Assembly: GCA_964351865.1 (NCBI GenBank) | Contig: CAYGPJ010000013.1 | Span: 1-64,000, forward strand | DNA: 64,000 nt | Reading direction: 5' to 3' | DNA from: JBCDJI01 sp964351865 | GTDB lineage: Bacteria > Verrucomicrobiota > Verrucomicrobiia > Methylacidiphilales > JBCBYL01 | Part shown: positions 7,472 through 16,693 of the stretch, in pieces | Layout of the letters: each line of letters opens with the position of its first letter | Numbering within the stretch: position 1 is the first letter of the stretch | Notes under the pieces: model-generated | Seen by the model: only the letters and a program-made list of their open reading frames with translations | What the model was told of the DNA's origin: nothing | Databases searched by the model: none | Program-made: the position numbers and the translations under genes

Positions 7472-9958
7472 TTAAGCTTCAGCGGGGCTTTCGTCTTCAC
7501 CTTCGTCGTCCACTTCGGTTTCCACGACCGGAGCAATGGCCTGCAATGAGTCTCCTGCGCGCAGCCCTACCAGTTTGACGCCTTGGGCGTTTCTGCCAGT
7601 TTGGCGGATTCCATCAATGCCCATACGAACCATCTGACCTTTTTCCGTAATCAGCATAATTTCTTCATGCTCGCGCACCGATAGAGCCGCCATCACTTGT
7701 CCGGTCTTCTCGGTCGTTTTCATGGTAATGATTCCCTTCCCACCGCGTGACTGTTTACGATACTCTTCAAATGGTGTGCGCTTACCAACCCCCTGCTCAC
7801 CAGCAACCAATAAAGTGGCCTGATTGTCCACGATCGCAGCACCAACAACTCGATCATCGCCTTTCGGTTTGATACCGCTGACACCACGAGTAGCGCGTCC
7901 CATCGAACGCAGTTGACCTTCGTCAAACCGCAGACTCAGACCACTGCGAGTCACCAGCACGATTTCATCTTCACCATTAGTCAGCAAGGTCTTGATCAAC
8001 TCGTTTCCTTCATCGATCTTGATCGCGATAATCCCGCCGCGGCGGAAGTTCTTGTACTCAGACAGTTGAGTTTTCTTCACGGTTCCGTCAGCAGTCACCA
8101 TTACCAGTTTCTGCTCATCAGTGAACTCGTTCACGCAGATCATGGTAGCAATGTTCTCGCCCGGTTGCAGTTGCAGGAAGTTCACGATGGATTTACCCTT
8201 CGCGGCACGTCCCATTTCAGGTAATTCATAGACTTTCTCCACGTAAACACGTCCGGTGTTGGTAAAGAACATCAGGTAATCATGGGTCGATGCCGTAAAC
8301 AAGTGTTCAACAAAGTCAGTGCTGACTTCCTCTTCCGTTGCGGCTTTCTTGGTCGTCATTCCGCGCACCCCTTTACCCCCGCGTCGCTGTGCTTTGTATG
8401 CACTCAGTACCGTGCGCTTGATGTAACCAGCATGGCTTAAGGTGATGATACAGCCTTCATTCGCAATGAGATCTTCGATGTTAATTTCACCTTCATCCGG
8501 AACAATCTGAGTGCGGCGAGGATCCGCATACTTCTCTTTAATCTCAGCGAGTTCCTCTTTAATGATGGTGAGCACCCGGCGATCACTGGCGAGAATCGCA
8601 CGCAGTTCTTCGATCAATTGAATGATTTCGAGATATTCTTTTTCGATCTTCTCACGCTCCAGTCCGGTCAACTGGTACAGTCGCATATCGAGAATGGCGT
8701 TGGCCTGAATCAGCGACAGGTCGTATTTCTTCATCAGCTTGGACCGTGCATCATCACGACTGGCTGCGGCACGAATGATCTTCACGAAGTCATCCATGTT
8801 ATCCAGCGCGATTCTCAGGCCTTCCAAAATGTGAGCGCGGGCTTCCGCTTTACGTAAGTCAAAGCGGGTGCGACGAACCACGACCTCGCGGCGATGTTCA
8901 ATATACAGACCCAGAGCATCTTTCACCGAAAGCAAGCGTGGTCGCTGCCGATCGAGTGCCAGCATGTTGGAACTGAAGGACGATTCCAAAGAAGTCTGTT
9001 TATAAAGATTAGCGATGATGATTTTAGCTATGGCATCACGCTTTAACTCAATCACGATACGAATATTCTCATCCGATTCGTTCCGCACATCGGTAATACC
9101 ATCGAGTTTCTTCTCATTGACCAGTTCCGCGATACGCTTGATCAACTCTTCCGGATTCACATTGTAAGGCACCTCGGTAACAATGATGTTGTCTTTACCT
9201 TGACGTCCTTCTTCCACCCCGACTTTGCCGCGCAACTTCACTGAGCCGCGGCCGGTATTGAAATACTGTTCGATCGGCTTCACGCCGCAAAGGATACCGC
9301 CGGTCGGGAAATCAGGCCCCGGCATCACTTTCATGATTTCTTTGGTGGTGATATCCGGATTGTCGATTTGCAGGTGGATGGCATCAATGACTTCACCCAA
9401 ATTGTGCGGAGCAATGTTCGTCGCCATCCCCACCGCAATCCCCGTTCCGCCATTCACCAACAAATTGGGAAACGCTGCGGGGAAAACCGTTGGCTCCTGA
9501 CGCGTTTCATCATAGTTGGGCACGTAATCAACCGTGTCCTTGTCCATGTCATTCATCAGGGCAGCCCCCAGATGGGTCATGCGAGCTTCCGTATAACGCA
9601 TAGCAGCCGGTGGATCACCATCGATAGAACCAAAGTTCCCCTGACCATCAACCAGTGGATTCCGGATTCCCCAGGCTTGCGCCATATTCACCATGGTCGG
9701 GTAAATCACGGCTTCCCCGTGCGGGTGGTAGTTACCAGAAGTGTCACCGCAAATTTTGGCGCACTTTCTGTGCTGACGCCCGGGGCTCAGGCTCAAGTCG
9801 TTCATGGCGACCAGAATTCGACGTTGAGAAGGCTTCAGACCATCACGGGCATCCGGCAAGGCACGGGATACAATGACCGACATGGAGTAGTCCAGAAAGG
9901 ACTTCTTCATTTCATCGGATACGTTGATAGGTACAATTCGCTCGTTGGGATTTCGCAT
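7472..9958 (-). CDS. gyrA: DNA gyrase subunit A
   Basis: 828 residues, close to the usual length. The catalytic Tyr122 lies in AAMRYTEARM, with numbering identical to E. coli, and the GyrA box QRRGGKG occurs in the C-terminal wrapping domain. Together with GyrB it introduces negative supercoils. In the quinolone-resistance region, residue 83 is Ala and residue 87 is Pro, where E. coli has Ser and Asp. The C-terminus is short and acidic (EVDDEGEDESPAEA). It lies 58 bp downstream of gyrB in an apparent gyrB-gyrA operon that ends at the hairpin at 7401-7443. Confidence 0.97.
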   Translation of the reverse strand: MRNPNERIVPINVSDEMKKSFLDYSMSVIVSRALPDARDGLKPSQRRILVAMNDLSLSPGRQHRKCAKICGDTSGNYHPHGEAVIYPTMVNMAQAWGIRNPLVDGQGNFGSIDGDPPAAMRYTEARMTHLGAALMNDMDKDTVDYVPNYDETRQEPTVFPAAFPNLLVNGGTGIAVGMATNIAPHNLGEVIDAIHLQIDNPDITTKEIMKVMPGPDFPTGGILCGVKPIEQYFNTGRGSVKLRGKVGVEEGRQGKDNIIVTEVPYNVNPEELIKRIAELVNEKKLDGITDVRNESDENIRIVIELKRDAIAKIIIANLYKQTSLESSFSSNMLALDRQRPRLLSVKDALGLYIEHRREVVVRRTRFDLRKAEARAHILEGLRIALDNMDDFVKIIRAAASRDDARSKLMKKYDLSLIQANAILDMRLYQLTGLEREKIEKEYLEIIQLIEELRAILASDRRVLTIIKEELAEIKEKYADPRRTQIVPDEGEINIEDLIANEGCIITLSHAGYIKRTVLSAYKAQRRGGKGVRGMTTKKAATEEEVSTDFVEHLFTASTHDYLMFFTNTGRVYVEKVYELPEMGRAAKGKSIVNFLQLQPGENIATMICVNEFTDEQKLVMVTADGTVKKTQLSEYKNFRRGGIIAIKIDEGNELIKTLLTNGEDEIVLVTRSGLSLRFDEGQLRSMGRATRGVSGIKPKGDDRVVGAAIVDNQATLLVAGEQGVGKRTPFEEYRKQSRGGKGIITMKTTEKTGQVMAALSVREHEEIMLITEKGQMVRMGIDGIRQTGRNAQGVKLVGLRAGDSLQAIAPVVETEVDDEGEDESPAEA

Positions 9959-10016
9959 AATTAATGTGGGTTATTTAATCAATAATCTTAAGTGTTTTTT
10001 TTAGGGCAACAATGGG

Positions 10017-12473
10017 TTACACGTCGAGGTTCTGGACGTTTAATGCATTGGTTTCAATGAATTCGCGGCGTGGCTCAACAACGTCCCCCATCAGTATCGA
10101 AAAGGATTCATCCGCTGACGCGGTATCTTCAATTTTAACCTGCAGCAACTGCCGCTTTTCAGGATCCATGGTGGTGGAAAACAATTCTTTGGCGTTCATT
10201 TCCCCCAGACCTTTGAATCGCTTGATTTGAATGCCTTTGCGACCATTTTCCTTAACGGCTTCCAGCACCTGCATCACTGAGAAAATAGGGATACCAGACA
10301 CGGTGGCTCCATCGCTGGACTGCAGTTCAAACAGTGGCTTGTCCTGAGCGGAATAGTGCTCCATTTCCAGGCCTTTTTTGGATAGCGCATTCAATGTTTT
10401 CTCGATGGATTCGGACTCGTAGATTTCGAACATCCGCATGGTGGTATGCTCGTTAACCTGCAGCGAAACGCCTTCTTCTACATCCAACTCACCACCAAAT
10501 TTCTGCACATAATCAGCACGTCCCTTATCATCCATCACAAACTCGTAGCGATCATCGTTATGCTCCCGAATCCAGAACAGGTAGCGGGGCAGTTCGCCTT
10601 TCTTGTTTCTTTTTTCAAGATAATCTTCAAAGCTGGCACCACGGCGAATGATCGCCTGAGAGAGTCGTTCTAACTCTTGCAGACTCAGCAAAATATCAAC
10701 CAGCTGCTTCGGAGTGAATTTCTTCTCATCCTCCAGTCGCATCAGCGTGGTGTCTTCTGCGCCTAACTCGATCAGGATTTTATTCAGGGTTTCCTGATCA
10801 TCCACGTACTCTTCACGCTTCTTGCGCTTCACCTGGTAGAGAGGCGGCTGTGCCACATAGATATGTCCCGCTTCCAACAGCTTGCGCATCTTGCGATAGA
10901 AAAATGTCAGCAAGAGGGTGCGAATGTGAGATCCATCCACGTCCGCATCTGTCATCAGAATGATTTTGTGATAGCGCAGTTTTTCAATGTTAAACCCTTC
11001 ATCGTCACTGCCGGTTCCAATTCCGGTTCCTACCGCAGTAATCATCGTCCGGATTTCATTGTTGTTGAGCACTTTATCCAGACTGGCCTTCTCCACGTTG
11101 ATCAACTTACCGCGGATCGGCAGAATCGCCTGAGTGCGGCGATCACGCCCCTGCTTAGCAGAACCACCCGCCGAGTCCCCCTCGACAATATAGAGTTCGC
11201 AAACCGAAGGATCTTTTTCGGAGCAATCAGCTAGCTTACCCGGCAGGGAGCCACCAGAGAGTGCTCCCTTGCGAACCGTCTCTCTGGCCCGACGGGCGGC
11301 TTCACGGGCCTTGGCGGCCTGTAATGCTTTGCCGATCACTTTCTTAGCGACCGCTGGATTCTCTTCAAAATAGGTCGAGAGTCCTTCGTAAACAATCGAA
11401 CTGACCACCCCTTCAATCTCGGAGTTGACCAATTTCACCTTGGTCTGCGCGTTAAAACGAGGATTAGGCAGCTTCACACTGATCACACACATCAACCCTT
11501 CACGCACATCGTCTCCTGAGAGCTTAGGGTCTTTGTCTTTAAGTAGTTTATTCGTGCTGGCGTATTGATTGATGGCGCGGGTCAATGCACTCCGGAATCC
11601 GGAAACGTGGGTTCCCCCATCCGGATTCGGAATCGTATTAGCAAACGGCATCAACACATCATCATACCCCTCATGATACTGGACCACACAGTCGACAATC
11701 ACCTCATCGCGCTGGCCCGTCAGGGGAATCGGTTTCGGGTGAACCAATGATTTCGCGCGGGTGATTTCTTTGACAAATTCAATAATCCCGAGCTTATAGA
11801 AAAACTTTTCGGCGCGATCATTCTCCCGCTCGTCGAGCAGGTTGATTTCCAGCCCCGGATTCAGGAAGGCCAGTTCACGCAGACGCTTCGTCAGCAGTTC
11901 GAAGCGGTAAGTCGTCGTCATGGTGAAAATCTCTTCATCCGGTTTGAATGAGATCTTGGTCCCGGTACGCTTGGTCTTGCCGATAACCTGCAGCTTCTGA
12001 GTCGTCTTGCCTTGGGCAAAGGTCATGTGGTGAATTTCACCCCCCTTGGAAACTTCCACCTCAAACCATTCAGAGAGCGCGTTGACACACTTCGCACCCA
12101 CTCCGTGCAGACCACCCGAGTATTTATAGGCACCCTGACCGAATTTACCTCCTGCGTGCAGATTGGTCAGCACCAACTCGACGGCCGGCATCTTGAACTT
12201 CTTGTGCATGTCCACCGGAATGCCGCGTCCATCATCTTTAATGGAAACCGAACCATCCACGTGCAACACCACATCGATCTTGGTGCAGTGCCCGGCCAAA
12301 TGCTCATCAATCGAGTTATCCAGCACCTCAAAAACACAGTGATGTAACCCCCTCTCATCAGGATCCCCGATATACATCCCGGGGCGCTTCCTGACCGCCT
12401 CCAAGCCCTCTAATTTATCGATTTTTGTTGAGTCGTATACTTCTTCATTGCGGGGGTTTTTCTCGTCTGCCAT
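10017..12473 (-). CDS. gyrB: DNA gyrase subunit B
   Basis: 818 residues. The N-terminal GHKL ATPase carries EVLDNSIDEHLAG, DDGRGIP and the GGLHGVGAKCVNALS lid. The TOPRIM domain has EGDSAGG (about residue 425) and DADVDGSHIRTLLL. RFKGLGEMN near the C-terminus is also conserved. It supplies the ATPase and metal-binding parts of gyrase and lies directly upstream of gyrA. ParE is the alternative, but the link to a gyrA with a full GyrA box favours gyrase. Confidence 0.96.
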   Translation of the reverse strand: MADEKNPRNEEVYDSTKIDKLEGLEAVRKRPGMYIGDPDERGLHHCVFEVLDNSIDEHLAGHCTKIDVVLHVDGSVSIKDDGRGIPVDMHKKFKMPAVELVLTNLHAGGKFGQGAYKYSGGLHGVGAKCVNALSEWFEVEVSKGGEIHHMTFAQGKTTQKLQVIGKTKRTGTKISFKPDEEIFTMTTTYRFELLTKRLRELAFLNPGLEINLLDERENDRAEKFFYKLGIIEFVKEITRAKSLVHPKPIPLTGQRDEVIVDCVVQYHEGYDDVLMPFANTIPNPDGGTHVSGFRSALTRAINQYASTNKLLKDKDPKLSGDDVREGLMCVISVKLPNPRFNAQTKVKLVNSEIEGVVSSIVYEGLSTYFEENPAVAKKVIGKALQAAKAREAARRARETVRKGALSGGSLPGKLADCSEKDPSVCELYIVEGDSAGGSAKQGRDRRTQAILPIRGKLINVEKASLDKVLNNNEIRTMITAVGTGIGTGSDDEGFNIEKLRYHKIILMTDADVDGSHIRTLLLTFFYRKMRKLLEAGHIYVAQPPLYQVKRKKREEYVDDQETLNKILIELGAEDTTLMRLEDEKKFTPKQLVDILLSLQELERLSQAIIRRGASFEDYLEKRNKKGELPRYLFWIREHNDDRYEFVMDDKGRADYVQKFGGELDVEEGVSLQVNEHTTMRMFEIYESESIEKTLNALSKKGLEMEHYSAQDKPLFELQSSDGATVSGIPIFSVMQVLEAVKENGRKGIQIKRFKGLGEMNAKELFSTTMDPEKRQLLQVKIEDTASADESFSILMGDVVEPRREFIETNALNVQNLDV

Positions 12474-12697
12474 ATGGGGAAAATAATCTCAAATATCAGA
12501 CTGGCGGGCAATGCTTTTTTTGAATTTTATTGGATTATAAATACCTCATAATAAGCATTTTATATAATCATATGAATAAATAAATCGATTTTGATATATC
12601 TTGACAGTAAATCAGTGATTTTACCCATTTTAAACTGAAAAAGTTGTCCTGTAAAAGGCAAGTTTCAGCTACCGAAAACGCGGCTAATCGCTCGCTC
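12474..12697. other. AT-rich gap upstream of gyrB
   Basis: This 224-bp stretch separates the 3' end of der from the gyrB start, all on the minus strand. It is AT-rich and should hold the gyrB promoter. I see no convincing hairpin terminator for der and no further gene. A TTGACA at 12603 on the plus strand has no usable -10 element or gene after it. Confidence 0.4.
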
Positions 12698-14329
12698 TTA
12701 TTTTCTGCGTTTTCGCCCGGGACTGGAGTTTTTCCCGCTACCGGGTTTGCGGCCGGATTTAAGCTTAATGCCCGACTTTTTCTTGGGATGATTCTGTGGA
12801 CGCTTTTTAAGGTTCGACTCAACTTTTGGCTTAGATTGACCCGTTTGACCTGATTTTACAGATCGCCTCGTGGCATCACTGCCTCGTGCCTCAGGCCTAT
12901 CCTGTGACCGCACCGAGGGACGCCCTCCGGTTCGAGGTTTAGCTTCCCGCATCAACCGCTGCTCTCCCTTATCCCGCAGAATCCATAACAGTGGGCACCC
13001 TTTCAGAGGATATACTTTGCGAATGGACTGATCCAGAAAGCGCTCATAGTCATCCGTCCACAGCTTGCTGCTGTTGATGAACGCCACCAAAGTGGTTGAG
13101 GTGACGTCCTCACGTTTCTGGGCCGCGTAATAGATTTTTAAGTTGCGGTTGTTCTGCCGGGCCGGTGGATGCCGCCGCATCGCATCCGCAATAATACTGT
13201 TGAGCTTGCCACCGGAGAGCACCGTTTCACGCGCTTCACAAATTTCCCGCACCGCATCAAACCATCCCCCGATCCGTCGCTTTTCCAGCGCACTGGTGAA
13301 GATTACCGGCGCAAACCGCAGGAAGAACAGTTGCTCCAACAGCGCTTCGCGATACATCCCCAGAAACTTTTCAGGACTGGGCATATCCTTGGGACGATCC
13401 CCGCTTTGATCAAACACCTGAGCCTCGCGCGCCAGATCCCATTTATTCACGACCACCAGACAAGGTTTACCCGCCTTGTGAATGAGACCGGCAATCTTCT
13501 TTTCCTGCTCCGCCAAACCCAACTGGGCATCTATCACCAGCACACATATATCCGCACGATTAATCGAATGTGCCGACCGGGCCGTCATCGCACGTTCCAG
13601 CGGGTCCTCCAGGCGCGCCCGCTTTCTCATGCCCGCCGTATCGACCAGGCAATACTTCACTCCTTCATGCTCAAAATGCACGTCCACCGCGTCCCGGGTC
13701 GTTCCCGCCACCGGACTGACGATGACTCGATCCTTATCCAGCAAGGCATTAATCAACGAAGACTTACCCGCATTCGGACGCCCCACCACTGCGATATTCA
13801 AAGGACGATCCTCGATCGGCAATCCCGCTTCCGTCTCACTCCATGCTTCAGAGACCGACTCCATCAAAGCACTGACACCGCGACCATGGGCCGCCGACAC
13901 CGGAAACACCTGATCGAACCCCAACTGGTAAAAGTCACTCTCCCAGTCATCCTGCTTCACGGTATCCATTTTGTTAACCACCAGAAAAATACGCTGCTTG
14001 GCACGGCGCAAGCGCTTGGCCACCTCCAGATCCATTGGAGTGACCCCTTCCCGCCCATCCACCACGAACAAGATGTCATGAGCCAGATCAATCGAAAGTG
14101 TGACTTCTTTTTCAATATCAGCTTCAAAACCGGAATCGTCTTCCAAACCAATCCCGCCGGTATCAATCAGCGCAAACGGTTTATCCTGCCACACACAATC
14201 TCGGGTAATGCGATCACGCGTCACTCCGGGTTGGTCATAAACCAGTGAGATTTGATTGCCGGTCAGGCGATTAAATAGGGCGGATTTACCCACATTCGGG
14301 CGTCCCACGATGGCCACAACCGGACTCAT
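12698..14329 (-). CDS. der: Ribosome-assembly GTPase Der (EngA)
   Basis: 543 residues. There are two tandem GTPase domains, with P-loops GRPNVGKSALF (about 8-18) and GRPNAGKSSLI (about 187-197) and NKMD / NKWD base-recognition motifs, followed by the KH-like domain (about 365-455). Der acts in 50S subunit maturation. The C-terminal 80 or so residues form an unusual tail rich in Lys, Arg, Gly, Ser and Pro, longer than in most Der proteins and possibly rRNA-binding. The start codon overlaps the pgsA stop by 4 bp, so translation is probably coupled. Confidence 0.95.
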   Translation of the reverse strand: MSPVVAIVGRPNVGKSALFNRLTGNQISLVYDQPGVTRDRITRDCVWQDKPFALIDTGGIGLEDDSGFEADIEKEVTLSIDLAHDILFVVDGREGVTPMDLEVAKRLRRAKQRIFLVVNKMDTVKQDDWESDFYQLGFDQVFPVSAAHGRGVSALMESVSEAWSETEAGLPIEDRPLNIAVVGRPNAGKSSLINALLDKDRVIVSPVAGTTRDAVDVHFEHEGVKYCLVDTAGMRKRARLEDPLERAMTARSAHSINRADICVLVIDAQLGLAEQEKKIAGLIHKAGKPCLVVVNKWDLAREAQVFDQSGDRPKDMPSPEKFLGMYREALLEQLFFLRFAPVIFTSALEKRRIGGWFDAVREICEARETVLSGGKLNSIIADAMRRHPPARQNNRNLKIYYAAQKREDVTSTTLVAFINSSKLWTDDYERFLDQSIRKVYPLKGCPLLWILRDKGEQRLMREAKPRTGGRPSVRSQDRPEARGSDATRRSVKSGQTGQSKPKVESNLKKRPQNHPKKKSGIKLKSGRKPGSGKNSSPGRKRRK

Positions 14330-14934
14330 TTACGTAGCTCCTCATGCTGATCGGCATGCAGCTGACTGAACAGCCCCATTCCACGTCTCAAATAAACCAC
14401 AATCGACAGCAAGGTAAACACACCGCATAAAATAACGATCCCCAGACATGCGTCCATCGGCAATTTCAATAAGATACAGGATAATGCCGTCATCATCAGA
14501 AAGGTGGCCACCTTACCGAACCAGTGGGGTGCGATATGAATATCCTCCGTATCCTCATGCAAGCGCAGCACACAATAACCCGAGATCAGAACAATATCGC
14601 GGCTCAATACCAGCACCAGAAACCAGATAGGAATCCGGAACAACCCCGGCACTTCCATCCAACTCAATCCGATCAAAGCGGAAAGCACCAATCCCTTATC
14701 CGCCAGGGGATCAAGGATGACCCCCAACCGACTCCGTTGATTAAAGCGTCGGGCAATAAATCCATCCAGTGCATCTGAGAGTGATGCCGTCAGAAACACC
14801 ACCACCGCAATCCAGCGATAAAATTCGTCCGCCACGCCCGACTTAAGGCTTGCCTGGTAATACATCAGAGCCGCGACGAAAACGGGTATGAGTCCGATCC
14901 GTGTCAGGGTTATTTTATTCGCGAGTGTCACCAA
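14326..14934 (-). CDS. pgsA: CDP-alcohol phosphatidyltransferase (PgsA-like)
   Basis: About 202 residues with several membrane segments. The catalytic signature D-x2-DG-x2-AR-x8-G-x3-D-x3-D is complete in the stretch from SDALDGFIARR to LDPLAD. The N-terminal LANKITLTRIGLIP resembles PgsA, which makes phosphatidylglycerophosphate from CDP-diacylglycerol and glycerol 3-phosphate at the inner membrane. The start is TTG 14934 or GTG 14931; no in-frame ATG is suitable. It overlaps der by 4 bp. Another CDP-alcohol substrate is possible. Confidence 0.8.
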   Translation of the reverse strand: MVTLANKITLTRIGLIPVFVAALMYYQASLKSGVADEFYRWIAVVVFLTASLSDALDGFIARRFNQRSRLGVILDPLADKGLVLSALIGLSWMEVPGLFRIPIWFLVLVLSRDIVLISGYCVLRLHEDTEDIHIAPHWFGKVATFLMMTALSCILLKLPMDACLGIVILCGVFTLLSIVVYLRRGMGLFSQLHADQHEELRK

Positions 14935-14992
14935 CTCATATTAAACCACAAATCTGAGCGTTGTACACTCCCATTCGAAGTGCCATCAGAAA

Positions 14993-16693
14993 CTACGATT
15001 TCTGTTGAGCTTTAGCCCAATTGTCACGCAGCCCCACCGTGCGATTGAGAATCATCTTTTCGCTGGTTGTCTCGGGATCCACACAGAAGTAGCCAATCCG
15101 CTCAAACTGAAACGCATAGCCCGCCGCGTGTCCCGCCAGTGCAGGTTCCGCGTAACAGGTTTTCACCTCAACGGAGTCTTGGTTCAGGTGCTCACGGAAA
15201 TCTGCATCTTTGCCATCATCCGGTTTTTCCACCGTGAAGAGACGGTCATACAGCCTTACTTCCGGCTCAATGGCATGTTCCGCCGAGACCCAATGAATCG
15301 TCGCTTTCACCTTCCTGCCATCTTTGGCGTCGCCCCCCTTGGTTTCCGGATCAATGGTGCAGCGTAACTCGGTAATATTCCCCTCCGCATCTTTGATCAC
15401 GTCCTCGCATTTCAGGAAATAAGCCCAGCGCAGCCGGACTTCTCTGCCCGGGGCCAACCGGAAAAACTTCTTCGGCGCGTCTTCCAAGAAGTCAGCCCGT
15501 TCGATATAGATCTCACGACTGAAAGGCACCTGCCGCGTTCCGGCATCCGGGTCTTCCGGATTGTTGACCGCATCGAGCATCTCCACTTTGCCTTCATCCC
15601 AGTTTTCGATAACCACTTTCAGCGGATCCAACACTCCCATATAACGTGGACAGGTTTTATTGAGCACCTGGCGGGTTTCGTATTCCAATACCGCCACATC
15701 AGTCATGCCGTTGAATTTAGTCACGCCGATCTCCTCACAGAAATTGCGAATCGCTTGCGGCGGTATACCACGGCGGCGCATGCCGGAGAGCGTCGGCATT
15801 CTCGGATCATCCCAACCGCTGACGTCCCCTTCTTCCACCAGACTCAACAGTTTACGCTTCGACATCACGGTGTAGCTGAGATTCAGCCGCGCAAACTCAT
15901 ACTGGCGGGAATGAAACAGATTCAACGTTTCCAGAAACCAGTCATACAACGGACGGTGCACCTCAAACTCCAACGAACACAGTGAGTGAGTAATCCCCTC
16001 CAGTGAGTCAGAAACACAGTGGGCGAAATCATACATCGGATAGATGCACCACTGGTCGCCGGTACGCCAGTGCGGCGCCTTTCTGATCCGATAAACCGCG
16101 GGATCACGCATGTGCATGTTCGGTGAAGCAAGGTCAATTTTAGCCCGAAGCGTGCGTGCACCGTCTTCAAACTCACCCTGCTTCATCTTCTCAAAAATAT
16201 CCAGACTCTCCTGCATCGGACGGTCTCTCCACGGACTTGCTTGAGCCGGCTCGGTCGGTGTGCCGCGATATTCCCGCATCTGGTCTGCAGTCAATTCACA
16301 GACATAAGCTTTATCCAATTTAATCAGCTCGACGGCCAACTCGTAGAACCGGTCAAAATAATCCGAAGCATGATACAAGTGCTCGCCCCAGTCAAATCCT
16401 AACCATTTAATATCCCGTTGAATGGCTTCCACATATTCAACATCTTCTTTAGCCGGATTCGTGTCATCAAAACGTAAGTGGCAACGCCCACCGAATTCTT
16501 CAGCCATCCCAAAACTCAGGCAAAAGGCTTTTGCATGTCCGATGTGCAGATAGCCGTTCGGTTCCGGCGGGAAGCGGGTAATGACCTTTCCGTCATGCTT
16601 GCCGCTAGCGACATCATCACTGATAATCTGACGGATAAAGTGGTTCGCTTTACCAGAAGGGGCAGCATCGTTTGATTTATTGGAATCGCTCAT
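14993..16693 (-). CDS. glnS: Glutaminyl-tRNA synthetase
   Basis: 566 residues. Class I signatures are HIGH (YLHIGHAKAF, about 45-54) and VMSKRKL in place of KMSKS. The FPPEPNGYLHIGH context is diagnostic of GlnRS rather than GltX. It charges tRNA-Gln directly. The C-terminal beta-barrel anticodon-binding domains are present (about 340-560). It overlaps the upstream gltX stop by 4 bp (ATGA), so the two synthetases form one transcription unit. Confidence 0.95.
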   Translation of the reverse strand: MSDSNKSNDAAPSGKANHFIRQIISDDVASGKHDGKVITRFPPEPNGYLHIGHAKAFCLSFGMAEEFGGRCHLRFDDTNPAKEDVEYVEAIQRDIKWLGFDWGEHLYHASDYFDRFYELAVELIKLDKAYVCELTADQMREYRGTPTEPAQASPWRDRPMQESLDIFEKMKQGEFEDGARTLRAKIDLASPNMHMRDPAVYRIRKAPHWRTGDQWCIYPMYDFAHCVSDSLEGITHSLCSLEFEVHRPLYDWFLETLNLFHSRQYEFARLNLSYTVMSKRKLLSLVEEGDVSGWDDPRMPTLSGMRRRGIPPQAIRNFCEEIGVTKFNGMTDVAVLEYETRQVLNKTCPRYMGVLDPLKVVIENWDEGKVEMLDAVNNPEDPDAGTRQVPFSREIYIERADFLEDAPKKFFRLAPGREVRLRWAYFLKCEDVIKDAEGNITELRCTIDPETKGGDAKDGRKVKATIHWVSAEHAIEPEVRLYDRLFTVEKPDDGKDADFREHLNQDSVEVKTCYAEPALAGHAAGYAFQFERIGYFCVDPETTSEKMILNRTVGLRDNWAKAQQKS

